Below are positions 1 to 5,672 of a stretch of 5,672 bases of DNA, one piece after another; position 1 is the first letter of the stretch, and each line of letters begins with the position of its first letter. The notes beneath the pieces are model-generated. The model saw nothing but the letters and a program-made list of their open reading frames with translations, searched no databases and was not told the origin of the DNA. Both the position numbers and the translations under genes were made by a program. This DNA is from Polaromonas sp. (GTDB taxonomy: Bacteria > Pseudomonadota > Gammaproteobacteria > Burkholderiales > Burkholderiaceae_C), in assembly GCA_028292345.1 (NCBI GenBank), contig JAQGMN010000457.1:1-5672 (forward strand), read 5' to 3'.

Positions 1-1735
1 GCATCTTGTCCTTGTTGTCCTCGATCAGCTTGCGCGCCAGGCTGTATTGCTGGTCGATGATGCGGCGCACCTCGGTATCGACTTTTTGCAACGTGGCCTC
101 GCTCATGTTGTTGGTCTTGGTCACCGACCGGCCCAGGAACACTTCGCCTTCGTTCTCGGCATAGACCATGGGGCCGAGCGCATCGGTCATGCCGTAACGC
201 GTGACCATGTCCCTGGCCAGTCCCGTGGCGCGCTCGAAGTCGTTGCTGGCGCCGGTGGTCATCTGGTTCATGAACACTTCCTCGGCGATGCGACCACCGA
301 ACAGCATGCTGATCTGGCTGAGCATGTACTCGCGGTCGTAGCTGTAGCGGTCCTGCGCCGGCAGGCTCATCGTCACGCCCAGGGCGCGGCCGCGCGGAAT
401 GATGGTGACCTTGTGTACCGGATCGCACTTGGGCAGCATCTTGCCGAGCAGCGCATGGCCGGACTCGTGGTAGGCCGTGTTGCGGCGCTCTTCCTCGGGC
501 ATGACCATGCTCTTGCGCTCGGGGCCCATCAGGATCTTGTCCTTGGCCTTTTCAAAGTCCTGCATCTCCACCGTGCGGGCACTGCGGCGCGCAGCCATGA
601 GGGCGGCCTCGTTGCACAGGTTGGCCAGGTCGGCACCCGACATGCCGGGCGTGCCGCGTGCAATCACGCTGGCATTGACGTCCTGGCCGAGCGGAACCTT
701 GCGCATGTGGACATTCAGGATCTGTTCGCGGCCGCGGATGTCGGGCAGCGTGACATACACCTGGCGGTCGAAGCGGCCGGGGCGCAGCAAGGCGGCGTCC
801 AGGATGTCGGGACGGTTGGTGGCGGCCACGACGATCACGCCGACATTGGTTTCAAAGCCGTCCATCTCGACCAGCATCTGGTTCAGGGTCTGCTCGCGCT
901 CGTCATTGCCACCGCCCACGCCGGCGCCGCGCTGGCGGCCGACGGCATCGATTTCGTCGATGAAGATGATGCAGGGCGCATTTTTTTTGGCGTTGTCGAA
1001 CATGTCGCGCACCCGGGCCGCGCCCACGCCGACGAACATTTCAACGAAGTCGGAACCCGAGATCGAGAAAAACGGAACCTTGGCTTCGCCGGCGATGCCC
1101 TTGGCCAGCAAGGTCTTGCCGGTGCCAGGAGGGCCGACCAGCAGCAGGCCGCGCGGAATGCGGCCGCCGAGTTTCTGGAACTTGGCCGGGTCTTTCAGGA
1201 AATCGACCACTTCCTTGACTTCTTCCTTGGCCTCGTCGCAGCCTGCCACGTCGGCGAAGGTCACGGTGTTGGTCGATTCGTCGAGCATGCGGGCCTTGGA
1301 TTTGCCAAAGCTGAAGGCGCCGCCCTTGCCGCCGCCCTGCATCTGCCGCATGAAATAGACCCAGACGCCAATCAACAGCAGCATCGGGCCCCAGCTGACC
1401 AGCAAGGTCATGAGCAGGGAGCCTTCTTCACGCGCCTTGACATCGAACTTGACATCGTTGGCGATCAGGTCGCCAATCAGGCCGCGGTCCAGGTAGGTTG
1501 CCGTCGTCCGGATTTTGCGGTCATCGGTCGTGGTGGCCACGATTTCGGTGCCGCCCTGGCCTTCTGCGATGGTTGCCGCCTTGATGCGCTTGCCGCGAAC
1601 CTCTTCAAGAAACTCGGAATAACCCAAGTAATTGGAGCCCGTGCCGGCGCGCGTGTCGAATTGCTTGAACACGGTGAAAAGCACCATGGCAATGACCAGC
1701 CAGATTGCTACTTTAGAAAACCACTGATTATTCAA
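1..1735 (-). CDS. ftsH: ATP-dependent zinc metalloprotease FtsH, C-terminus cut by the window edge
   Basis: This is the membrane-anchored AAA+ protease that extracts and degrades misassembled membrane proteins and, in E. coli, short-lived cytosolic proteins such as sigma-32 and LpxC. About 578 residues are present; homologues have about 640, so the last 60 or so lie beyond the left edge. In order I see a first membrane helix (about residues 7-23), a periplasmic segment, a second helix (about 107-128), a Gly-rich linker, Walker A GPPGTGKT (201-208), the pore motif FVG (234-236), Walker B IFIDEID (D260, E261), the arginine-finger region RPGRFDR (318-324), the zinc site HESGH (423-427), and the probable third zinc ligand D499 in SNDFERA. 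All key residues are intact. The start is TTG at 1735: it has a good Shine-Dalgarno, and it gives the usual NNQWFSK N-terminus. The next in-frame ATG, codon 17, would cut the first helix in two. It lies downstream of rlmE on the same strand. Confidence 0.98.
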   Translation of the reverse strand, partial: MNNQWFSKVAIWLVIAMVLFTVFKQFDTRAGTGSNYLGYSEFLEEVRGKRIKAATIAEGQGGTEIVATTTDDRKIRTTATYLDRGLIGDLIANDVKFDVKAREEGSLLMTLLVSWGPMLLLIGVWVYFMRQMQGGGKGGAFSFGKSKARMLDESTNTVTFADVAGCDEAKEEVKEVVDFLKDPAKFQKLGGRIPRGLLLVGPPGTGKTLLAKGIAGEAKVPFFSISGSDFVEMFVGVGAARVRDMFDNAKKNAPCIIFIDEIDAVGRQRGAGVGGGNDEREQTLNQMLVEMDGFETNVGVIVVAATNRPDILDAALLRPGRFDRQVYVTLPDIRGREQILNVHMRKVPLGQDVNASVIARGTPGMSGADLANLCNEAALMAARRSARTVEMQDFEKAKDKILMGPERKSMVMPEEERRNTAYHESGHALLGKMLPKCDPVHKVTIIPRGRALGVTMSLPAQDRYSYDREYMLSQISMLFGGRIAEEVFMNQMTTGASNDFERATGLARDMVTRYGMTDALGPMVYAENEGEVFLGRSVTKTNNMSEATLQKVDTEVRRIIDQQYSLARKLIEDNKDKM

Positions 1736-1745
1736 GGACTGCTCC
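1733..1745 (-). promoter_or_regulatory. ftsH: Shine-Dalgarno and TTG start codon of ftsH
   Basis: On the minus strand GGAG (1745-1742) lies six bases before TTG (1735-1733). This decides the start: there is no nearby upstream in-frame ATG, and the only upstream alternative is a GTG 14 codons earlier that would add residues unlike FtsH. Confidence 0.8.
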
Positions 1746-1775
1746 GATGTATGAATCCAAAACCGATTGCATGGC

Positions 1776-1803
1776 ACATGCGCCTGATTTTAGGGGTTTC
1801 AAG
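1776..1803 (-). promoter_or_regulatory. Candidate sigma-32 (RpoH) heat-shock promoter of ftsH
   Basis: Read on the minus strand, CTTGAAA (1803-1797) is an exact match to the usual sigma-32 -35 element. After a 13-bp spacer comes GCGCATGT (1783-1776), which resembles the -10 consensus CCCCATnT and differs from it at two C positions. Transcription would start near 1768-1770 and give a leader of about 33 bases before the TTG start. Known biology agrees, because ftsH is a sigma-32 gene in E. coli. The site is a match by eye only. An overlapping sigma-70-like -10 (TAAAAT, 1792-1787) has no partner -35. Confidence 0.55.
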
Positions 1804-1824
1804 AGGGTTAACCGACGAATAAGG

Positions 1825-1842
1825 CTTTGCATCCCTTTGCAT
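1825..1842. repeat. Short direct repeat CTTTGCAT x2 at 10-bp period, in the rlmE-ftsH gap
   Basis: CTTTGCAT occurs at 1825-1832 and again at 1835-1842, so the two copies are exactly one helical turn apart. They lie about 20 bp upstream of the candidate ftsH -35 element. The arrangement could be a two-site operator or activator site, or a chance duplication. No known regulator motif is recognised. Confidence 0.4.
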
Positions 1843-1890
1843 GACACGGATTTAACTGCATATTTCGGCCTCAGGAACTTCTTTTCATCG

Positions 1891-2625
1891 TCATGTCACA
1901 TGTTTCAGGCTCTTGCCCACCAGAAAAGTTTCAGAGGAATTGGAACGCGAGGCCTTGGGCTTCATGCGCTTGACCACCTTGAAGCTGGCCTGAAACAGCT
2001 TGACCAGGTCGTCATAGCCGCTGCCGTGAAACAGCTTGACGACCAGCGAGCCGTCCGGTTTCATGCGGGACTGGGCAAACTCCACCGCCAGTTCGACCAG
2101 ATGGGCGATTCGTGCCGCATCCACCGATTCGATGCCCGACAGGTTGGGCGCCATGTCCGAAATCACCAGGTCCACCTTGACGGCGCCCTGCTCTGAACGC
2201 AGGGCCTGCTCCAGTTTCTCCAGCACGTCGGGTTCCCGGAAGTCGCCCTGGATGAAGGCCACGCCTTCGATCGGCTCCATGGGCAACAGGTCCAGCGCAA
2301 TAATGCGGCCATTGAGCGCGCCCACGGCGGCGCCGGTGGGCGACAGCTTGCGCCGCACGTACTGGCTCCAGGCGCCGGGCGTGCTGCCCAGGTCGACCAC
2401 GCAGTCGCCGGGCTTGACCAGACCCAGCGTTTCGTCCATTTCCTTGAGCTTGAAGGCCGCGCGGGCGCGGTAGCCCTCCTTGCGGGCCTGCTTCACATAG
2501 GGGTCGTTGATGTGGTCGTGCAGCCACGCCTTGTTGACTTTTTTACCTTTCGCATCACCCTTGGCGGCGACCTTGGGCGCCGATTTGGGCAGCAGTTTGT
2601 GATCTGACTTGGCATTTACTTTCAT
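1891..2625 (-). CDS. rlmE: 23S rRNA (uridine-2552-2'-O)-methyltransferase RlmE (FtsJ/RrmJ)
   Basis: RlmE uses S-adenosylmethionine to methylate the 2'-OH of U2552 in the A-loop of 23S rRNA, late in 50S assembly. The 244-residue protein has the SAM-binding motif DLGSTPGAWSQ (78-88), the acidic motif ALDLLPM (110-116), GDFRE (127-131) and SDMAPNLSG (156-164). The catalytic K-D-K-E tetrad known from E. coli maps to K59, D157, K197 and E232, and all four are present. The start at 2625 gives MKVNAKSDHK. An extension to 2667 is rejected because it would begin inside the yhbY start codon and add residues unlike the family. The Shine-Dalgarno is weak (AGG in ATAGGCCC). Compared with the 209-residue E. 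coli enzyme it has a longer lysine-rich N-terminal tail (about residues 1-30) and a small insertion near 95-105. It lies upstream of ftsH on the same strand with no terminator seen between them, so cotranscription is likely. Confidence 0.96.
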   Translation of the reverse strand: MKVNAKSDHKLLPKSAPKVAAKGDAKGKKVNKAWLHDHINDPYVKQARKEGYRARAAFKLKEMDETLGLVKPGDCVVDLGSTPGAWSQYVRRKLSPTGAAVGALNGRIIALDLLPMEPIEGVAFIQGDFREPDVLEKLEQALRSEQGAVKVDLVISDMAPNLSGIESVDAARIAHLVELAVEFAQSRMKPDGSLVVKLFHGSGYDDLVKLFQASFKVVKRMKPKASRSNSSETFLVGKSLKHVT

Positions 2626-2632
2626 GGGCCTA

Positions 2633-2660
2633 TTGTCGTCTTCCCGACACCGCCGATAAT
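2633..2660 (+). promoter_or_regulatory. Candidate sigma-70 promoter of yhbY, likely giving a leaderless mRNA
   Basis: TTGTCG (2633-2638) matches four of six bases of the -35 consensus. GATAAT (2655-2660) matches five of six of the -10, and the spacer is 16 bp. The predicted start point, 6-8 bases after the -10, falls at about 2666-2668, on the yhbY ATG itself. There is no Shine-Dalgarno before that ATG, which fits a leaderless transcript. The whole divergent gap to rlmE is only 40 bp. I could not find an equally good promoter for rlmE in it. Confidence 0.5.
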
Positions 2661-2665
2661 TGCGC

Positions 2666-3142
2666 ATGGCTCAAATACAACTTACCCCTGCCCAGCGCAA
2701 AGACCACCGCGCTGAAGCGCACCATCTCAATGCCGTCGTGATGATCGGCTCCGACGGCCTCACCGACAACGTGAAAAAGGAAATCGACGCCGCCTTGAGC
2801 GCCCACGGCCTGATCAAGGTACGCGTCCAGTCCGACGACCGCGCAGGCCGCGAGGACATGTTCCGCTCGCTCGCCGAGGAACTCGACGCCGCGCCCATCC
2901 AGCACATCGGCAAGCTGCTGGTGTTCTGGCGGCCGGTTCCCGAGAAAGAGAAAAAAATCAGCGAAGACCGCATGGCCGGTCCGCGCGACGTCAAGGTGCT
3001 CAAGAACAGCTCGCGCTACGGCCAGCGGCCGGAAGTCAAGACCCTGCGCGTGCTCGGCAACCAGCGCCTCACCCCGGGCGGCAGCGTCAAGCGCGCCAAG
3101 CCCAGGCAGCAGGTCAGCGTCAAGAAACGCTCGCAGGACTGA
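2666..3142 (+). CDS. yhbY: YhbY family RNA-binding protein (CRS1-YhbY/CRM domain), ribosome assembly
   Basis: YhbY is a small RNA-binding protein that associates with pre-50S particles in E. coli; its fold is related to plant CRM splicing-factor domains and to the C-terminal domain of IF3. The 158-residue product has the domain in residues 4-92. It begins LTPAQRKDHRAEAH, and continues with the family loop IGSDGLTDNV (GxxG at 28-31), the KKEIDAAL helix, the strand LIKVRV, and the closing strand HIGKLLVFWRP (80-90). E. coli YhbY is about 97 residues, so residues 93-158 are an extra tail rich in Lys and Arg, probably disordered and nucleic-acid binding (inference). The ATG at 2666 is chosen over the TTG at 2660, which overlaps the putative -10 element. 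The divergent yhbY/rlmE order is the same as in E. coli. A Rho-independent terminator follows, so it appears to be monocistronic. Confidence 0.95.
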   Translation: MAQIQLTPAQRKDHRAEAHHLNAVVMIGSDGLTDNVKKEIDAALSAHGLIKVRVQSDDRAGREDMFRSLAEELDAAPIQHIGKLLVFWRPVPEKEKKISEDRMAGPRDVKVLKNSSRYGQRPEVKTLRVLGNQRLTPGGSVKRAKPRQQVSVKKRSQD

Positions 3143-3160
3143 ACCTGGTCCCAAGCCCTG

Positions 3161-3184
3161 AACCGACCTCGCTGGTCGGTTTTT
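3161..3184 (+). terminator. Rho-independent terminator of yhbY
   Basis: AACCGACC (3161-3168) pairs perfectly with GGTCGGTT (3174-3181) across the five-base loop TCGCT, and the T run extends through 3184. It begins 18 bases after the yhbY stop codon. There is no matching A-rich flank for strong activity on the opposite strand. Confidence 0.85.
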
Positions 3185-3193
3185 GCATTCTCA

Positions 3194-3222
3194 TGGCCAA
3201 AACAACCTGCGGCCTTTAGATT
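3194..3222 (+). promoter_or_regulatory. Weak candidate sigma-70 promoter of prlC
   Basis: TGGCCA (3194-3199) and TAGATT (3217-3222) each match four of six consensus bases at a 17-bp spacing. They lie between the yhbY terminator and prlC and would give a leader of about 20 bases. A promoter is expected here because the terminator isolates prlC, but this particular match is weak. Confidence 0.25.
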
Positions 3223-3249
3223 CACCCCATCCGCCCACAGCTAAACCTG

Positions 3250-5301
3250 ATGACCAATCCACTCCTCGACTTCTCCGACCTTCCCCTGTTTGACCAGATC
3301 CTGCCCGAGCATGTCGGCCCGGCGATGGATGACTTGCTCGCCAAGGCCGAAACGGCGCTGGCGGATGTCACGGCCGCCGACTTTCCGGCGACGTGGAGCG
3401 GCATTGCCTCTGTGCTCGACGTGGCCACCGAAAACCTGGGCCGCGCCTGGGGCGCCGTCAGCCACCTGAACAGCGTGGCGGACACGCCCGAGCTGCGCGC
3501 CGCCTACAACGCCGCCCTGCCCCGTGTCACCGAGTTCTGGACCCGCCTGGGCGCCGACGAACGCCTGTATGCCAAGTACAAGGCCATCGACGTGGCCAGC
3601 CTGAATGACGAGCAGCGCCAGGCGCACAAGAACGCCATCCGCAACTTCGTGCTCTCGGGCGCCGAACTGACGGGCGAGGCCAAGGAGCGCTTCGCGCAAA
3701 TCCAGGAGCGCCAGGCCGAACTCAGCCAGAAGTTCAGCGAAAACTCGCTCGACGCCACCGATGCCTTTGCCTACTACGCGACCCAGGACGAAGTGGCGGG
3801 CATTCCGCAAGACGTGCTGCAAACGGCCAGGGCGCAGGCCGAGGCCGAAGGCAGGGCCGGCTACCGGCTCAGCCTGAAAATGCCCTGCTACCTGCCGGTG
3901 ATGCAGTTCGCCGAAAGCAGCAGCCTGCGCGAAAAGCTCTACAAGGCCTACACCACGCGCGCCAGCGACCAGGCCCCAGGCGAATTCAGCCAGTTCGACA
4001 ACAGCGCCGTGATGCGCGAGATCCTGGCCCTGCGCCAGGAAGAATCACGCCTGCTGGGCTACCAGAATTTCGGCGAAGTCTCGGTGGTCGCCAAGATGGC
4101 CAAGTCGCCCGAAGAGGTCGTGACCTTCCTGCGCGACCTGGCCCGTCGCGCCCGCCCGTATGCGGAAAAGGACATTGCCGACCTGCGCAGGTTCGCGGCC
4201 GAGAAACTGAACCAGGCCGATCCCCAGCCCTGGGACTATGCCTACATCGGCGAAAAGCTCAAGGAGGCGCGCTATGCCTTCAGCGAGCAGGAAGTCAAGG
4301 AATACTTCACCGCGCCCAAGGTGCTGGCGGGCCTGTTCAGGATTGTCGAAACCCTGTTCGAGGTGCAGATTCGCGAGGATTCGGCGCCGGTCTGGAAACC
4401 CGGCGTGGCTTTTTACCGCATCGAGCGCGACGGCCAGCTGGTCGGCCAGTTCTACCTCGACCAGCCGGCACGCACCGGCAAGCGCGGCGGCGCCTGGATG
4501 GACGATGTGCGCGCCCGCTGGCTGCGCCCCGACACCGGCCAGCTGCAAACGCCGGTGGCGCACCTGGTCTGCAATTTCGCCGACAGCGTGGGCGGCAAGC
4601 CGGCGCTCTTGACGCATGACGACGTGACCACGCTGTTCCACGAATTCGGCCACGGCCTGCACCACATGCTCACGCAGGTCAACGAGCACGATGTCTCGGG
4701 CATCAGCGGCGTCGAATGGGATGCGGTCGAACTGCCCAGCCAGTTCATGGAAAACTTCTGCTGGGAGTGGGAAGTGCTCACGCAGATGACGGCGCATGTC
4801 GATACCGGCGAGCCGCTGCCGCGCGCGCTGTTTGACAAGATGCTCGCCGCCAAGAACTTCCAGAGCGGCATGCAGACATTGCGCCAGGTCGAGTTCTCGC
4901 TCTTCGACATGCTGCTGCACACCTCGCACAACCCGGACGAGGACCTGATGGGCCTGCTGAACGAGGTGCGCCGCGAAGTGGCGGTGATTTCCGCCCCGGC
5001 CTACAGCCGCACGGCGCACACCTTCAGCCACATCTTTTCGGGCGGCTATGCGGCCGGCTACTACAGCTACAAGTGGGCCGAGGTGCTGTCGGCCGACGCC
5101 TATGCCGCCTTCGAGGAAACCGCGGCCGCCAACGACGAGGCAGGAGGCGACAAGTCGACGCTGAGCGTGCAAGCCGGCAGAAAGTACCGCCAGGCCATCC
5201 TCGAAGCCGGCGGCAGCCGCCCCGCCATGGAGTCGTTCAAGGCCTTTCGCGGCCGGGAGCCTTCGCTGGATGCGCTGCTTCGCCACCAGGGCATGGCTTG
5301 A
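3250..5301 (+). CDS. prlC: Oligopeptidase A, M3 family zinc metallopeptidase
   Basis: This cytosolic endopeptidase (also called OpdA) cleaves short peptides, including signal-peptide remnants and products of the large ATP-dependent proteases; it belongs to the thimet oligopeptidase family. The 683 residues match the family length (about 680 in E. coli). The N-terminal helical half begins with the typical NPLLDFSDLPLFDQI. The zinc site is HEFGH at 464-468 (ligands H464 and H468, catalytic E465), and the third ligand is most likely E494 in WDAVELPSQFMENF (490-503). The tyrosine-rich substrate loop GGYAAGYYSYKW (598-609) is present. There is no signal peptide. The ATG at 3250 gives the expected N-terminus, but I see no Shine-Dalgarno before it. 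The next gene follows after 44 bp without a terminator, so the two may be cotranscribed. No frameshift or missing active-site residue was seen. Confidence 0.97.
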   Translation: MTNPLLDFSDLPLFDQILPEHVGPAMDDLLAKAETALADVTAADFPATWSGIASVLDVATENLGRAWGAVSHLNSVADTPELRAAYNAALPRVTEFWTRLGADERLYAKYKAIDVASLNDEQRQAHKNAIRNFVLSGAELTGEAKERFAQIQERQAELSQKFSENSLDATDAFAYYATQDEVAGIPQDVLQTARAQAEAEGRAGYRLSLKMPCYLPVMQFAESSSLREKLYKAYTTRASDQAPGEFSQFDNSAVMREILALRQEESRLLGYQNFGEVSVVAKMAKSPEEVVTFLRDLARRARPYAEKDIADLRRFAAEKLNQADPQPWDYAYIGEKLKEARYAFSEQEVKEYFTAPKVLAGLFRIVETLFEVQIREDSAPVWKPGVAFYRIERDGQLVGQFYLDQPARTGKRGGAWMDDVRARWLRPDTGQLQTPVAHLVCNFADSVGGKPALLTHDDVTTLFHEFGHGLHHMLTQVNEHDVSGISGVEWDAVELPSQFMENFCWEWEVLTQMTAHVDTGEPLPRALFDKMLAAKNFQSGMQTLRQVEFSLFDMLLHTSHNPDEDLMGLLNEVRREVAVISAPAYSRTAHTFSHIFSGGYAAGYYSYKWAEVLSADAYAAFEETAAANDEAGGDKSTLSVQAGRKYRQAILEAGGSRPAMESFKAFRGREPSLDALLRHQGMA

Positions 5302-5345
5302 AAAACCGCCTTGTCGAATCTCTTGTCGGGACAGGACCCAACCCC

Positions 5346-5672
5346 ATGAAAACAAACGTTTTGCATTTTCCGCTGCCCAAAGCCTTGGTGGCCTTGATGC
5401 TGCTGGCCGGCACGCTGGCCTCGCCGCTGCTGCAGGCGCAGCAGGTTTTCCGCATCGTCGGGCCGGATGGCAAGGTGACTTTTTCCGACCGGCCGCCGCC
5501 CGCGTCGGTCAGCGGCGCCAGAGTCAGCGAAGGCAGTCCCGGCACCCCGGGCGGCGCTGCCGTCGCGGCGGGCCTGCCGTTCGAATTGCGCCAGGTTGCG
5601 CTCAAGTACCCGGTGGTGCTCTACACCGGCGACAACTGCGCGCCCTGCGGCGCGGGCCGTTCACTGCTGACC
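5346..5672 (+). CDS. Secreted DUF4124-like / glutaredoxin-like protein, C-terminus cut by the window edge
   Basis: Only the first 109 residues are present. Residues 1-31 look like a Sec signal peptide: a Lys near the start, a hydrophobic core LVALMLLAG, and probable cleavage after LQA (A31). Next comes QVFRIVGPDGKVTFSDRPPP (33-52), which has the pattern of the DUF4124 domain, common in exported proteobacterial proteins and of unknown function. A Gly/Ala/Ser-rich linker follows. Then a strand and active-site loop VVLYTGDNCAPCGAGRSLL resemble the start of a glutaredoxin or thioredoxin fold, with the redox pair C98-x-x-C101. I infer a periplasmic thiol-disulfide protein; its partner is unknown. 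AGGA (5333-5336), nine bases before the ATG, is a plausible ribosome binding site. The gene lies 44 bp after prlC and is possibly in the same transcript. The truncation prevents a full domain call. Confidence 0.85.
   Translation, partial: MKTNVLHFPLPKALVALMLLAGTLASPLLQAQQVFRIVGPDGKVTFSDRPPPASVSGARVSEGSPGTPGGAAVAAGLPFELRQVALKYPVVLYTGDNCAPCGAGRSLLT

Noticed and set aside
1787..1792. A sigma-70 -10 (TAAAAT on the minus strand) for ftsH
   Set aside because: It matches five of six bases, but no acceptable -35 lies 15-19 bp upstream. The sigma-32 reading explains the region better.
1806..1813. Palindrome GGTTAACC in the rlmE-ftsH gap, considered as an operator or terminator stem
   Set aside because: It is a perfect 8-bp palindrome, but it has no loop for a hairpin and no T tract. 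A single copy could be chance.
47..1822. A 591-codon open frame on the plus strand opposite ftsH
   Set aside because: It is an antisense shadow produced by GC-rich codon use. The minus strand encodes a complete set of FtsH motifs, and the antisense product has no recognisable domain and a His/Ala/Gly-skewed composition.
2660..2665. A TTG start for YhbY two codons upstream
   Set aside because: It has no Shine-Dalgarno, its first T is also the last base of the putative -10 hexamer, and the ATG two codons later is the better start.
2626..2667. A longer RlmE start at 2667
   Set aside because: It adds 14 residues (MRNYRRCREDDNRP) unlike family members, starts within the yhbY start codon, and would leave no room for the divergent promoters.
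2630..3154. A 174-codon open frame on the minus strand opposite yhbY
   Set aside because: It overlaps YhbY completely, has no recognisable domain, and would also overlap the rlmE promoter region. It is taken as a shadow.
5302..5345. A terminator or promoter between prlC and the next gene
   Set aside because: The 44-bp gap holds TTGTCG twice and a short TGTC-GG-GACA palindrome. It has no stable stem with a T run and no paired -35/-10 hexamers, so read-through is assumed.
4045..5355. A 436-codon open frame on the minus strand opposite prlC
   Set aside because: It is an antisense shadow of the intact M3 peptidase. It has no family motifs and shows composition bias typical of reverse-strand GC-rich frames.

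Overview
This window is chromosomal housekeeping DNA from a GC-rich betaproteobacterium. It most likely comes from Burkholderiales, family Comamonadaceae, and a Polaromonas-like genome would fit. That placement rests on the protein sequences (an FtsH beginning (M)NNQWFSK, RlmE with a lysine-rich N-terminal tail, YhbY with a long basic C-terminal tail) and on codon use rich in G or C at third positions. It is inference from recall, not from a database search. I see no mobile element, CRISPR array, tRNA or rRNA.

The left half, on the minus strand, carries rlmE (23S rRNA 2'-O-methyltransferase) followed by ftsH (membrane AAA+ zinc protease). The ftsH gene runs off the left edge. This is the classic rlmE-ftsH heat-shock pair known from E. 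coli. The 155-bp gap between them has no obvious terminator. It contains a good match to a sigma-32 (RpoH) promoter just upstream of ftsH, which starts at a TTG codon with a clear Shine-Dalgarno sequence.

The yhbY gene is divergent from rlmE and separated from it by only 40 bp. It encodes a CRS1-YhbY-domain pre-50S-associated RNA-binding protein. A candidate sigma-70 promoter sits so close to the yhbY ATG that its transcript would be leaderless or nearly so. A convincing Rho-independent terminator follows yhbY.

The right half, on the plus strand, carries prlC/opdA (M3 family oligopeptidase A). After a 44-bp gap with no terminator comes the start of a secreted protein with a DUF4124-like segment and a glutaredoxin/thioredoxin-like CAPC motif. 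This last gene is cut by the right edge.

Taken together, the genes form two ribosome-biogenesis functions (RlmE, YhbY), two protein-turnover functions (FtsH, PrlC) and a putative envelope thiol protein. I found no convincing undescribed system. The best observations are regulatory: the sigma-32-like promoter of ftsH, the probably leaderless yhbY mRNA, and the uncharacterised envelope thiol protein at the right edge.
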